DNA of 64,000 nt from Streptomyces lienomycini (GCF_027947595.1 NZ_CP116257.1:5950001-6014000); one strand, 5' to 3'; positions 37,212 to 45,607 are shown, numbered from the stretch's first letter. The notes: generated by a model not told the origin, from the letters alone. Program-made: numbers and translations.

Positions 37212-38114
37212 GTGAAGAGTCAACCGTCCGCCCCCTCGGCCACCGTCTCCGCCGCCCTCCCCCGCAACCCCGTCGGCGGCCACGTCCCGGTGGCCGGCGG
37301 GCTGCACTCCGTCGGACTGTCCTACGCCCGTGAGCTGCGGGCGGAGGCCGTGCAGGTCTTCGTCGCCAATCCGCGCGGCTGGGCCACACCGGCCGGCAAC
37401 CCGAAGCAGGACGAGGCGTTCCGGGGGGCGTGCGCGGCCGGGTCGATCCCGGCGTACGTGCACGCGCCGTACCTGATCAACTTCGGTTCGCACACCGAGG
37501 CGACGGTGGAGCGGTCGGTCGAGTCGCTGCGGCACTCGCTGCGGCGCGGGCGGGCGATCGGGGCGCGGGGCGTGGTGGTGCACACCGGGAGCGCGACCGG
37601 CGGACGGGACCGGGCGGTGGCGCTGAAGCAGGTGCGGGAGCACATGCTGCCGCTGCTCGACGAGCTGACCCACGACGACGACCCGTACCTGCTCCTGGAG
37701 TCGACCGCCGGGCAGGGCTCCTCCCTGTGCTCGCGGACCTGGGACTTCGGGCCGTACTTCGAGGCGCTGGACGCCCATCCGAAGCTGGGCGTGTGCCTGG
37801 ACACCTGCCACATCTTCGCGGCCGGCCACGACCTGACCGGGCCGTCGGGCATGCACCAAACGCTCGACCTGCTGGTGGACACGGTCGGCGAGGGCCGGCT
37901 GAGGCTGATCCACGCCAACGACTCCAAGGACGTGGCCGGGGCGCACAAGGACCGGCACGAGAACATCGGCGCCGGTCACATCGGCGAGGATCCGTTCCGC
38001 GCCCTGATGACGCACCCGGCGACCGAGGGCGTGCCGCTGGTCATCGAGACGCCGGGCGGCAAGGAGGGGCACGCGGCGGACGTGGAGCGGCTGAAGAAGC
38101 TGCGCGACGCCTGA
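37212..38114 (+). CDS. nfo: Deoxyribonuclease IV (endonuclease IV, Nfo-type AP endonuclease)
   Basis: Cleaves DNA at abasic sites in base excision repair using a trinuclear zinc site. The 300-residue TIM-barrel has GGHVPVAGGLHSVGLSYARE, VQVFVANPRGW, YVHAPYLINFGSHTE, VVHTGSATGGRD, LLLESTAGQGSS, GVCLDTCHIFAAGHDL, LIHANDSKDVAGAHKDRHENIGAGHIGEDPF and PLVIETPGGKEGH, which include the His, Glu and Asp metal ligands. The start is GTG 37212. It follows the kinase by 33 bp and converges on the next gene. Confidence 0.93.
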   Translation: MKSQPSAPSATVSAALPRNPVGGHVPVAGGLHSVGLSYARELRAEAVQVFVANPRGWATPAGNPKQDEAFRGACAAGSIPAYVHAPYLINFGSHTEATVERSVESLRHSLRRGRAIGARGVVVHTGSATGGRDRAVALKQVREHMLPLLDELTHDDDPYLLLESTAGQGSSLCSRTWDFGPYFEALDAHPKLGVCLDTCHIFAAGHDLTGPSGMHQTLDLLVDTVGEGRLRLIHANDSKDVAGAHKDRHENIGAGHIGEDPFRALMTHPATEGVPLVIETPGGKEGHAADVERLKKLRDA

Positions 38115-38124
38115 TCCCCCGGGG

Positions 38125-38772
38125 TTACAGCTCGGGGCCGTCCCCCGGCTCCTCCTGGTAGGAGTAGCGCTGCTCGCGCCACGGGTCGCCGATGTTGTGG
38201 TAGCCGCGCTCCTCCCAGAACCCGCGCCGGTCGGCGGTCATGTACTCGATGCCGCGGACCCATTTCGGGCCCTTCCAGGCGTACAGGTGCGGGACGACGA
38301 GCCGCAGCGGGAAGCCGTGCTCGGCGGTCAGCAGTTCGCCGTCCTTGTGGGTGGCGAAGAGGGTGCGCGCGGCGGCGAAGTCGGCGAGCCTGAGGTTGGA
38401 GCTGAACCCGTACTCGGCCCACACCATCACGTGGGTGACGGAGGGCGCGGGCGGGGCGAGGTCCAGGATCGTGGCGGCCGGGACACCGCCCCACTCGGAG
38501 CCGAGCATGCTGAACTTCGTGACACAGTGCAGGTCGGCGACGACCGTGGTGTACGGCAGGGCGGTGAACTCGTCGTGGGTCCAGCCGTGCTTCTCGTCGC
38601 CGGTGGTGGCGCCGAAGACCCGGAACTCCCAGCGCTCGGGGCGGAACTTGGGGACCGGTCCGTAGTGCGTGACGGGCCAGCCGCGCTGCAGCCGCTGGCC
38701 GGGCGGGAGCTCGAACCGCGACGCTCCTTGCGAACCGCCTTCTCCCGATTCGTGTCCCACCGGCTGACCCAT
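38125..38772 (-). CDS. Sulfite-oxidase-like molybdopterin-dependent oxidoreductase
   Basis: 215-residue Mo-cofactor protein of the SUOX/YedY fold. The molybdenum cysteine is expected in DLHCVTKFSMLGSEWGGV, and other conserved parts are WEFRVFGAT, TVVADLHC, MVWAEYGFSSNL, LLTAEHGFPLRLVVPHLYAWKGPKWVRGIEYM. No twin-arginine signal is visible, so it is probably cytoplasmic. Its substrate is unknown. Convergent with nfo, 10 bp between stops. Confidence 0.9.
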   Translation of the reverse strand: MGQPVGHESGEGGSQGASRFELPPGQRLQRGWPVTHYGPVPKFRPERWEFRVFGATTGDEKHGWTHDEFTALPYTTVVADLHCVTKFSMLGSEWGGVPAATILDLAPPAPSVTHVMVWAEYGFSSNLRLADFAAARTLFATHKDGELLTAEHGFPLRLVVPHLYAWKGPKWVRGIEYMTADRRGFWEERGYHNIGDPWREQRYSYQEEPGDGPEL

Positions 38773-38965
38773 GCCTCCATCCTGACAGACCCGGGTCCCC
38801 GCCCCCCGACCCGCCCCACTTACATTCGGGCAAACAGCATCAATCCTGGATCAAGACGACTAAGCCTGTACTTACTTACTAAGTCGACACTTACTGGACG
38901 ATCTTCGGAGCCGGTGCAATCATGCCGCGCAACACGCCTGTTCCCGTTCGAAGGAGCGTCAAGCG

Positions 38966-39469
38966 ATGCAGGGCGACCCGGAAGTCATCGAGTTCCTCAA
39001 TGAGCAGCTGACCGCCGAGCTCACGGCCATCAACCAGTACTTCCTGCACGCGAAGCTGCAGGACCACAAGGGCTGGCACAAGCTCGCGAAGTACACGCGC
39101 GCCGAGTCCTTCGACGAGATGCGCCACGCCGAGGTCCTCACCGACCGCATCCTGCTCCTGGACGGCCTGCCGAACTACCAGCGGCTCTTCCACGTGCGGG
39201 TCGGCCAGAGCGTGACCGAGATGTTCCAGGCCGACCGGGAGGTCGAGCTGGAGGCGATCGACCGGCTGCGCCGGGGCATCGAGGTGATGCGGGCCAAGCA
39301 CGACATCACGTCGGCCAACGTCTTCGAGGCGATCCTCGCCGACGAGGAGCACCACATCGACTACCTGGAGACGCAGCTCGACCTGGTCGAGAAGCTGGGT
39401 GAGTCCCTGTACCTGTCGACGGTGATCGAGCAGACCCAGCCGGATCCGTCGGGCCCGGGCACGCTCTAG
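38966..39469 (+). CDS. bfr: Bacterioferritin
   Basis: Iron-storage 24-mer subunit with ferroxidase activity. The 167-residue protein has all ferroxidase ligands (Glu18, Glu51, His54, Glu94, Glu127, His130) and the haem-ligand Met52 in EMRHAE. ATG 38966 has GAAGGAGCG upstream. The 193-bp upstream region includes a AT-rich ACTTACTTACTAAG segment near 38872-38882, a possible promoter. It converges on bfd, its likely reductive partner. Confidence 0.98.
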   Translation: MQGDPEVIEFLNEQLTAELTAINQYFLHAKLQDHKGWHKLAKYTRAESFDEMRHAEVLTDRILLLDGLPNYQRLFHVRVGQSVTEMFQADREVELEAIDRLRRGIEVMRAKHDITSANVFEAILADEEHHIDYLETQLDLVEKLGESLYLSTVIEQTQPDPSGPGTL

Positions 39470-39475
39470 CGGGTC

Positions 39476-39700
39476 TCAGGCCGCTTCGGGAAGCTCCGTG
39501 AGGACGGGCGCCCCCTGGTCGGCCAGCTGCCGGCGGGGACAGGCACCGCGACCGAGCAGGGCCTGGATCCGGCGTACGCAGCCGCCGCAGTCGGTGCCCG
39601 CCTTGCAGGCGGAGGCGATCTGCCGGGGCGTGCACGCGCCGGCCTCCGCGTGGCTCTTCACCTGTTCCTCGGTGACACCGAAGCAGCTGCAGACGAACAC
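39476..39700 (-). CDS. bfd: Bacterioferritin-associated ferredoxin-like [2Fe-2S] protein
   Basis: 74 residues from GTG 39700, chosen because GGGAGG lies eight bases upstream; GTG 39709 would sit on that site. The BFD-like [2Fe-2S] domain has Cys4 and Cys6 (VFVCSCFGVTE) and Cys38 and Cys41 (KAGTDCGGC). Bfd delivers electrons to bacterioferritin to release iron. An iron box lies about 70 bp upstream, implying repression by the DmdR/IdeR regulator when iron is plentiful. Confidence 0.93.
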   Translation of the reverse strand: MFVCSCFGVTEEQVKSHAEAGACTPRQIASACKAGTDCGGCVRRIQALLGRGACPRRQLADQGAPVLTELPEAA

Positions 39701-39770
39701 GCGGTTCACCTCCCGGGCGGGGTACAAGGTCGTGCCGTACCGACGACGACCGGAGGACCCGACTGGCCGG

Positions 39771-39789
39771 TGAGGCAAACCTAACCTTA
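39771..39789 (-). promoter_or_regulatory. Iron box (DmdR/IdeR operator) upstream of bfd
   Basis: The 19 bases on the minus strand, TAAGGTTAGG-TTTGCCTCA, match the DtxR/IdeR/DmdR consensus TTAGGTTAGGCTCACCTAA at 14 of 19 positions, with the left half nearly perfect. The position is right for repression of the bfd promoter. Confidence 0.8.
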
Positions 39790-39818
39790 CCCATCGCGCA
39801 AGGCCGGCAAAAGTGGAG

Positions 39819-39873
39819 GGGGCGCGGATCCCGTGTGACCCGCGCCCCATTTCACCCGCCCCCGCGGGGGCGG
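39819..39873 (-). terminator. Double hairpin terminator after aroH
   Basis: Two GC-rich hairpins lie just after the aroH stop: an 18-bp perfect palindrome (39856-39873, CCGCCCCC/GGGGGCGG) and a 9-bp stem GGGGCGCGG/CCGCGCCCC (39819-39827 with 39840-39848). Together they separate aroH from the bfd promoter. Confidence 0.75.
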
Positions 39874-39877
39874 TCCG

Positions 39878-41233
39878 TCACTGGTCCCGGTACATCTCCG
39901 CCACCAGGAACGCCAGGTCGAGCGACTGGCTGCGGTTCAGCCGCGGGTCGCAGGCCGTCTCGTAGCGCTGGTGCAGGTCGTCGACGAAGATCTCGTCGCC
40001 GCCGCCCACGCACTCGGTGACGTCGTCGCCGGTCAGCTCCACGTGGATGCCGCCCGGGTGGGTGCCGAGCGACTTGTGGACCTCGAAGAAGCCCTTGACC
40101 TCGTCGAGCACGTCGTCGAAGCGGCGCGTCTTGTGGCCGGACGCCGCCTCGTAGGTGTTGCCGTGCATCGGGTCGGTGATCCAGGCGACGGTGGCACCGG
40201 ACGCGGTGACCTTCTCCACCAGCTCGGGGAGCCTGTCGCGGATCTTGTCCGCGCCCATCCGGACGATGAAGGTCAGCCGGCCGGGCTCGCGCTCGGGGTC
40301 GAGGCGCTCGATGTACTGCAGCGCCTCCTCGGCCGTCGTGTTCGGGCCGAGCTTGACGCCGATCGGGTTGCGGATCCGCGAGGCGAACTCGATGTGCGCG
40401 TGGTCCAGCTGCCGGGTGCGCTCACCGACCCACACCATGTGCCCGGAGACGTCGTACAGCTGCCCGGTGCGCGAGTCGACGCGGGTGAGGGCCGACTCGT
40501 AGTCCATCAGCAGCGCCTCGTGCGAGGAGAAGAACTCGACCGTCTGGAACTCGGCCGGGTCCGTCCCGCAGGCCCGCATGAAGTTCAGCGCGTTGTCGAT
40601 CTCCCGGGCGAGCTGCTCGTAGCGCTGGCCGGAGGGGGAGGACTTCACGAAGTCCTGGTTCCAGGCGTGCACCTGCCTGAGGTCGGCGTAGCCGCCGGTG
40701 GTGAAGGCGCGCACCAGGTTCAGCGTGGACGCCGACGCGTGGTACATGCGCTTGAGCCGCTCGGGGTCCGGGACCCGGGCCGCCTCGGTGAAGTCGAAGC
40801 CGTTGACCGAGTCGCCCCGGTAGGTCGGCAGGGTCACGCCGTCGCGGGTCTCGGTCGGCTTGGAGCGCGGCTTGGAGTACTGGCCGGCGATCCGGCCGAC
40901 CTTCACCACGGGCACGGACGCGGCGTAGGTGAGGACGGCGCCCATCTGGAGCAGCGTCTTCAGCTTCGCCCGGATGTGCTCGGCCGACACCGCGTCGAAC
41001 GACTCGGCGCAGTCACCGCCCTGGAGCAGGAACGCCTCTCCCTTGGCGACGGCCGCCATCCGGGCACGCAGCTGGTCGCACTCGCCGGCGAACACCAGCG
41101 GGGGATACGTTTCGAGCTCGGCGATCACATCGCGCAGAGCCTCGGCATCCGGGTACTCGGGCTGCTGCGCCGCAGGCAGGTTTCGCCATGTCGCCTGAGC
41201 GGCGACGCTTTGAGAATCAGCGTTCACGGTCAC
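39878..41233 (-). CDS. aroH: Class II 3-deoxy-7-phosphoheptulonate (DAHP) synthase
   Basis: First step of the shikimate pathway, condensing PEP and erythrose 4-phosphate. The 451-residue protein is of the plant/actinobacterial class II type: WRNLPAAQQPEYPD, LVFAGECDQLR, FLLQGGDCAESFD, VGRIAGQYSKPRSKPTE, TFIVRMGADKIRDRLP, WITDPMHGNTYEA, GGIHVELTGDDVTECVGGG and CDPRLNRSQSLDLAF. The start is GTG 41233 with a second GTG two codons later. Divergent from the tryptophan leader and anthranilate synthase, so chorismate supply and use share one 104-bp regulatory region. Confidence 0.97.
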   Translation of the reverse strand: MTVNADSQSVAAQATWRNLPAAQQPEYPDAEALRDVIAELETYPPLVFAGECDQLRARMAAVAKGEAFLLQGGDCAESFDAVSAEHIRAKLKTLLQMGAVLTYAASVPVVKVGRIAGQYSKPRSKPTETRDGVTLPTYRGDSVNGFDFTEAARVPDPERLKRMYHASASTLNLVRAFTTGGYADLRQVHAWNQDFVKSSPSGQRYEQLAREIDNALNFMRACGTDPAEFQTVEFFSSHEALLMDYESALTRVDSRTGQLYDVSGHMVWVGERTRQLDHAHIEFASRIRNPIGVKLGPNTTAEEALQYIERLDPEREPGRLTFIVRMGADKIRDRLPELVEKVTASGATVAWITDPMHGNTYEAASGHKTRRFDDVLDEVKGFFEVHKSLGTHPGGIHVELTGDDVTECVGGGDEIFVDDLHQRYETACDPRLNRSQSLDLAFLVAEMYRDQ

Positions 41234-41337
41234 CCGCCAAACACTACGCGGTCACGACGGTCCTCCTTCGCCGCGCTCAGAGAGTGAGACGGGTCGCACG
41301 CTCCGTGGACGCGTCGTCGTGGGGTACGCTGCGCCCC

Positions 41338-41394
41338 ATGTTCGCGCACTCGACCCAGAACTGGTGGTGGACCGCTCATCCGGCGGCCCACTGA
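41338..41394 (+). CDS. trpL: Tryptophan leader peptide
   Basis: An 18-codon ORF, MFAHSTQNWWWTAHPAAH, with three consecutive Trp codons (41362-41370). A -10-like TACGCT (41325-41330) ends seven bases before the ATG and no ribosome-binding site precedes it, so the message is probably leaderless. Ribosome stalling at the Trp codons would control the downstream attenuator and thus the anthranilate synthase gene. Confidence 0.9.
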   Translation: MFAHSTQNWWWTAHPAAH

Positions 41395-41417
41395 CTGCGC
41401 GTTGCACATGACTCCGC

Positions 41418-41442
41418 GAAGGCCGCCCGAGGGGCGGCCTTC
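41418..41442 (+). terminator. trp attenuator terminator
   Basis: GAAGGCCGCCC (41418-41428) and GGGCGGCCTTC (41432-41442) form a perfect 11-bp stem with a 3-base loop, followed by GGTGTTTC. GGCGGCC at 41382-41388, inside the leader ORF, can pair with GGCCGCC at 41421-41427 as an antiterminator. It lies 48 bp before the anthranilate synthase start. Confidence 0.88.
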
Positions 41443-41490
41443 GGTGTTTCCGCGACCGGGCCGTTCCTCCTCCTGAGAGGGACACCACAC

Positions 41491-43488
41491 ATGACACCGT
41501 CCGCGACGCAGCCCGTGTCACCGCTCGACGGCCTCCTGGCCGACACCCGCCCGTTCGCCCTGCTCCGCCGTCGGACCCCCGGCCACGACCACGACCTCGT
41601 GGAACTGCTGCTCGGGCCGGTCACGGAGTACGAGGAACTGGCCGCACTGCCCGAGGAAGGGCTGGCCCTCGTCCCCTTCCGGCAGATCCGGGAGCGCGGC
41701 TTCGACGTCCGCGACGACGGTACGCCGCTGCTGATGCTCACCCCCGAGGAGCGCTACGACGTCCCGCTCACCGAGGCGCTCACCCGGCTGCCCGCGCACG
41801 ACGTCCGGGTCGAGGGCGGTGCCTTCGACGTCGGCGACGAGGAGTACGCGCGGATCGTCGGGCGGGTGCTGGACGAGGAGATCGGCGCCGGTGAGGGCGC
41901 CAACTTCGTCATCCGGCGGACGTACGAGGGCCGGATCCCGGGGTTCGGGCGGGCCGACGCGCTGGCGCTGTTCCGGCGGCTGCTGGAGGGCGAGCGGGGC
42001 GCGTACTGGACGTTCGTCGTGCACACCGGGGACCGCACGCTGGTCGGGGCCAGCCCGGAGGTGCACGTCCGGATGTCGGGCTGGAGGGACGAGCGCGACG
42101 CGCTCCCGGCCGAGGGCGGTGGTGGGGGACGGGCGGGCGCCACGGTGGTGATGAACCCGATCAGCGGCACGTACCGCTACCCCGCCGAGGGGCCCACGCC
42201 CGAGCACCTCCTCGGCTTCCTCGCCGACGGCAAGGAGATCGAGGAGCTGTCGATGGTCGTCGACGAGGAACTGAAGATGATGTGCACCGTCGGCGACATG
42301 GGCGGGGTGGTCGTCGGCCCGCGGCTCAAGGAGATGGCGCACCTCGCGCACACCGAGTACGAACTGCGCGGCAAGTCCTCCCTGGACGTGCGGGAGGTGC
42401 TGCGGGAGACGATGTTCGCGGCGACGGTCACCGGCTCGCCGGTGCAGAACGCCTGCCGGGTCATCGAGCGGCACGAGAGCGGCGGGCGGGGCTACTACGC
42501 GGGCGCGCTGGCGCTGCTCGGGCGGGACCCGGGCGAGGGGCCGGGCGAGGGGCCGGGGCGGGCGGCCGGAGCGCAGACCCTCGACTCCCCCATCCTGATC
42601 CGTACCGCCGACATCGACGCGGCGGGGCGGCTGCGGGTGCCGGTCGGCGCCACGCTGGTGCGCGGTTCGGACCCGGCGGGCGAGGTCGCGGAGACCCACG
42701 CCAAGGCGGCCGGGGTACTGGCGGCGCTGGGCGTGGGCCCGTCCCGGCCGCGTGCGGAGGCCGAGCGGCCGAGGCTGGCCGACGACCCCCGGGTCCGGGC
42801 GGCACTGGACGGGCGCCGCGCCTCGCTGGCCCCGTTCTGGCTGCGGATGCGGGAACACCCGGTCGCGCGCACCGGGCACGCCCTGGTCGTCGACGCGGAG
42901 GACACCTTCACGGCGATGCTCGCGCACGTGCTGCGCTCCTCGGGGCTCGCCGTGAGCGTGCGGCGGTACGACGGGGCGGGGCTGCGCGAGGCGGTGCTCG
43001 GGCACGAGGGGCCGGTGGTGCTGGGGCCCGGCCCCGGTGATCCGACCGACCCGGCCGACCCGAAGATGCGCTTCCTGCGGTCCCTGACCGCCGAGCTGCT
43101 CGCGGCGAACCGGCACGGCGTCCTCGGTGTCTGCCTCGGGCACGAGCTGATCGCGGCGGAGCTGGGGCTCGACATCGTGCGCAAGGAGGTGCCGTACCAG
43201 GGTGCCCAGACGGAGATCGACCTGTTCGGGCGACGGGAGACGGTCGGCTTCTACAACAGCTTCACCGCGCGCTGCGACGACGCGGCGCTGGCGGAGCTTG
43301 CCGCGCACGGCATCGAGGTGAGCCGCTCGGCGGGCGGCGAGGTGCACGCGCTGCGGGGCGGCGGCTTCGCCGGGGTGCAGTTCCACCCGGAGTCGGTGCT
43401 GACGCTGAACGGCGCGGCGATCGTGCGGGAGCTGACCGGTCAGCTGCGCGGGACCAGCACGTTCTCCGAGCGGCGGCCCTCCCGGTAG
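41491..43488 (+). CDS. trpE: Anthranilate synthase, fused chorismate-binding and glutamine amidotransferase domains (TrpEG-type)
   Basis: Converts chorismate and glutamine to anthranilate. The 665-residue fusion has an N-terminal synthase half with GANFVIRRTYEG, WTFVVHTGDRTLVGASPEVHV, VMNPISGTYRYP, EEKELSMVVDEE-like ELSMVVDEELKMMC, and HLAHTEYELRG...TVTGSPVQNACRVIE. The C-terminal class I amidotransferase carries the nucleophile in GVCLGHE and the His-Glu pair in VQFHPES. A GEGPGEGPGR low-complexity insert lies at about residue 350. Same-architecture enzymes occur in phenazine (PhzE) pathways, but the Trp attenuator argues for primary tryptophan synthesis. Its 3' end overlaps the next gene by 49 bp, antiparallel. 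Confidence 0.93.
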   Translation: MTPSATQPVSPLDGLLADTRPFALLRRRTPGHDHDLVELLLGPVTEYEELAALPEEGLALVPFRQIRERGFDVRDDGTPLLMLTPEERYDVPLTEALTRLPAHDVRVEGGAFDVGDEEYARIVGRVLDEEIGAGEGANFVIRRTYEGRIPGFGRADALALFRRLLEGERGAYWTFVVHTGDRTLVGASPEVHVRMSGWRDERDALPAEGGGGGRAGATVVMNPISGTYRYPAEGPTPEHLLGFLADGKEIEELSMVVDEELKMMCTVGDMGGVVVGPRLKEMAHLAHTEYELRGKSSLDVREVLRETMFAATVTGSPVQNACRVIERHESGGRGYYAGALALLGRDPGEGPGEGPGRAAGAQTLDSPILIRTADIDAAGRLRVPVGATLVRGSDPAGEVAETHAKAAGVLAALGVGPSRPRAEAERPRLADDPRVRAALDGRRASLAPFWLRMREHPVARTGHALVVDAEDTFTAMLAHVLRSSGLAVSVRRYDGAGLREAVLGHEGPVVLGPGPGDPTDPADPKMRFLRSLTAELLAANRHGVLGVCLGHELIAAELGLDIVRKEVPYQGAQTEIDLFGRRETVGFYNSFTARCDDAALAELAAHGIEVSRSAGGEVHALRGGGFAGVQFHPESVLTLNGAAIVRELTGQLRGTSTFSERRPSR

Positions 43489-44435
43489 TCGAGGACGTTG
43501 CGTGCCGTCGCGTCGACGATCTGGCCGACGGCGTCCTCGGTGTAGTACGCCTGGTGCGAGGTGACCAGGACGTTCGGGAAGGTGACGAGGCGGGCCAGGG
43601 TGTCGTCCTCGACGGCCTCCAGGGACTTGTCGAGGAAGAACAGGCCCGCCTCCGCCTCGTACACGTCCAGGCCGACGCCCGCGAAGCGGCCGGCGCGCAG
43701 CTCGCCGACGAGGGCGGCGGTGTCGATCAGGCCGCCGCGGCTGGAGTTGACCAGGATGGCGTCGTCGCGCATCGACTTCAGGGCGGCCGCGTCGATCAGG
43801 TGCCGGGTCTCGGGCATCAGCGGCACGTGCAGGGTGATCAGGTCGGAGCGGGCGAGCAGCTCGTCCTTCGGGACGTAGCGCATGCCCAGCTCGGCGCAGG
43901 CCGGGTTCTCGGCGACGTCCCAGCCGAGCAGCCGCATCCCGAACCCGTGGGCGATCCGGGCGAAGGCCTCGCCGATCTTGCCGGTGCCGAGGACGCCGGC
44001 GGTGCGGCCGTGCAGGTCCCGGCCCATCAGCCCGTGCAGGCGGAAGTCGAAGTCGCGGGTGCGGATGGAGGCGCGCACGATCCGCCGGTTGACGGCCATG
44101 GCCAGCGCCCAGGCGAACTCGGCGACCGAGTACGGCGAGTAGTACGAGACCCGGGACACGGTCATGCCGAGCCGCTCGGCCGTGTCGAGGTCGACGTTGT
44201 TGAAGCCGGTGGAGCGCTGGGCCACCATCCGGGTGCCGCCGGCCGCGAGGATCTCCAGGACGCCCGCGCCGAGGTCGGCGTTGACGGACGTGGAGACGAT
44301 CTCGTGGCCGGCCGCGATGGGGGCGGTGTCCTCGTTGAGGAAGACGTCCAGGCAGCGGACGTCCTCGCGGTCGCGGAAGGCCCGCTCGATCAGGGGCTTC
44401 TCGTCGGCCTGGACGCCGAAGGCAAGGATCTCCAT
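43440..44435 (-). CDS. D-2-hydroxyacid dehydrogenase (D-lactate dehydrogenase-like)
   Basis: NAD-dependent 331-residue enzyme close to LdhA-type D-lactate dehydrogenases: VAQRSTGFNNVDLDTAERLGMTVSRVSYYSPYSVAEFAWALAMAVNR, nucleotide motif TAGVLGTGKIGEAFARIAHGFGM, LHVPLMPETRHLIDAAAL, catalytic Arg in VNSSRGGLIDTAAL, Glu in GLDVYEAEAG and His in VLVTSHQAYYTEDAV. Likely interconverts pyruvate and D-lactate under low oxygen. Its 3' end overlaps trpE antiparallel. Confidence 0.9.
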   Translation of the reverse strand: MEILAFGVQADEKPLIERAFRDREDVRCLDVFLNEDTAPIAAGHEIVSTSVNADLGAGVLEILAAGGTRMVAQRSTGFNNVDLDTAERLGMTVSRVSYYSPYSVAEFAWALAMAVNRRIVRASIRTRDFDFRLHGLMGRDLHGRTAGVLGTGKIGEAFARIAHGFGMRLLGWDVAENPACAELGMRYVPKDELLARSDLITLHVPLMPETRHLIDAAALKSMRDDAILVNSSRGGLIDTAALVGELRAGRFAGVGLDVYEAEAGLFFLDKSLEAVEDDTLARLVTFPNVLVTSHQAYYTEDAVGQIVDATARNVLDYREGRRSENVLVPRS

Positions 44436-44494
44436 GACCGCTCCCGTCGTGGTGGGCTCCGGGCCGAATATACGACCCCCGGCCCGCCGTCGCC

Positions 44495-44518
44495 GGTCGG
44501 TTGGTCGGTCGGTTGGTC
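44495..44518. repeat. Two perfect 12-bp tandem repeats GGTCGGTTGGTC
   Basis: The units at 44495-44506 and 44507-44518 are identical. They lie in the 91-bp gap between pfkA and the dehydrogenase, just after the pfkA stop. The tract is a likely replication-slippage hotspot. Confidence 0.6.
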
Positions 44519-44526
44519 GGCCGAGG

Positions 44527-45555
44527 TCAGCCGAAGAAGACGCCGACCTCCTCGTACAGCGCCGGGTCGACCGTCTTCAGCCGGGCCGTGGCCTCGGCGA
44601 TGGGGACGCGGACGATGTCCGTGCCGCGCAGCGCCACCATCTTCCCGAAGTCCCCGTCGTGCACGCAGTCGATCGCGTGCAGACCGAACCGGGTGGCGAG
44701 CCAGCGGTCGAAGGCACTGGGGGTGCCGCCGCGCTGGACGTGGCCGAGGACGGTGGTGCGGGCCTCCTTGCCGGTGCGTTTCTCGATCTGCTTGGCCAGC
44801 CATTCGCCGACCCCGGACAGCCTCACGTGTCCGTAGGAGTCCAGGGACTGGTCCTTGAGCACCAGGTCGCCGTCGCGCGGCACCGCCCCCTCGGCGACGA
44901 CCACGATCGGGGCGTAGGACGCCCGGAAGCGGGAGGTCACCCAGGCGCACACCTGCTCGACGTCGAAGCGCTGCTCGGGGATGAGGATGACGTTGGCGCC
45001 GCCGGCCAGGCCCGAGTGGAGGGCGATCCAGCCGGCGTGCCGGCCCATGACCTCGACGACCAGGACGCGCATGTGGGACTCGGCGGTGGTGTGCAGCCGG
45101 TCGATGGCCTCCGTGGCGATACCGACGGCGGTGTCGAAGCCGAAGGTGTAGTCGGTGGCGGACAGGTCGTTGTCGATGGTCTTGGGGACGCCGACGCAGG
45201 GCACGCCGTACTCGTCGGCGAGGCGGGTGGCGACGCCGAGGGTGTCCTCGCCGCCGATGGCGACGAGCGCCTCGACGCCGAGCGCGGCGAGGTTGTCCTT
45301 GATCCGCCGTATGCCGTCCTCCCGCTGGAGCGGATTGGTGCGCGAGGAGCCGAGGACGGTGCCGCCGCGGGGCAGGATGCCGCGGACGGCCGGGATGTCG
45401 AGCGGGACGGTGGTGCCCTCCAGGGGGCCGCGCCAGCCGTCCCGGAAACCGGTGAAGTCGTAGCCGTACTCCTGTACACCCTTGCGGACGACGGCCCGGA
45501 TGACGGCGTTGAGTCCGGGGCAGTCACCGCCTCCGGTCAGTACTCCGACCTTCAT
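44527..45555 (-). CDS. pfkA: 6-phosphofructokinase (group III, PfkA type; possibly pyrophosphate-dependent)
   Basis: Phosphorylates fructose 6-phosphate. The 342-residue protein has VGVLTGGGDCPGLNAVIRA, GGTVLGSSRTNP, AIGGEDTLGVATRL, GVPKTIDNDLSATDYTFGFDTA, VEVMGRHAGWIALHSGLAGGAN, EGAVPRDG and LGHVQRGGTPSAFDRWLATRFG. Asp104 (GGEDT) and the Lys of PKTIDND replace the two glycines of E. coli ATP-PFK. Both are residues linked to pyrophosphate use in relatives such as Amycolatopsis PPi-PFK, though Lys also occurs in some ATP enzymes. The phosphoryl donor needs testing. Confidence 0.92.
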   Translation of the reverse strand: MKVGVLTGGGDCPGLNAVIRAVVRKGVQEYGYDFTGFRDGWRGPLEGTTVPLDIPAVRGILPRGGTVLGSSRTNPLQREDGIRRIKDNLAALGVEALVAIGGEDTLGVATRLADEYGVPCVGVPKTIDNDLSATDYTFGFDTAVGIATEAIDRLHTTAESHMRVLVVEVMGRHAGWIALHSGLAGGANVILIPEQRFDVEQVCAWVTSRFRASYAPIVVVAEGAVPRDGDLVLKDQSLDSYGHVRLSGVGEWLAKQIEKRTGKEARTTVLGHVQRGGTPSAFDRWLATRFGLHAIDCVHDGDFGKMVALRGTDIVRVPIAEATARLKTVDPALYEEVGVFFG

Positions 45556-45607
45556 CGCACAACCCCTTTGTCAGGGTGAGTGGTTGAGGCCACTGTCCTC
45601 CGCGGGG

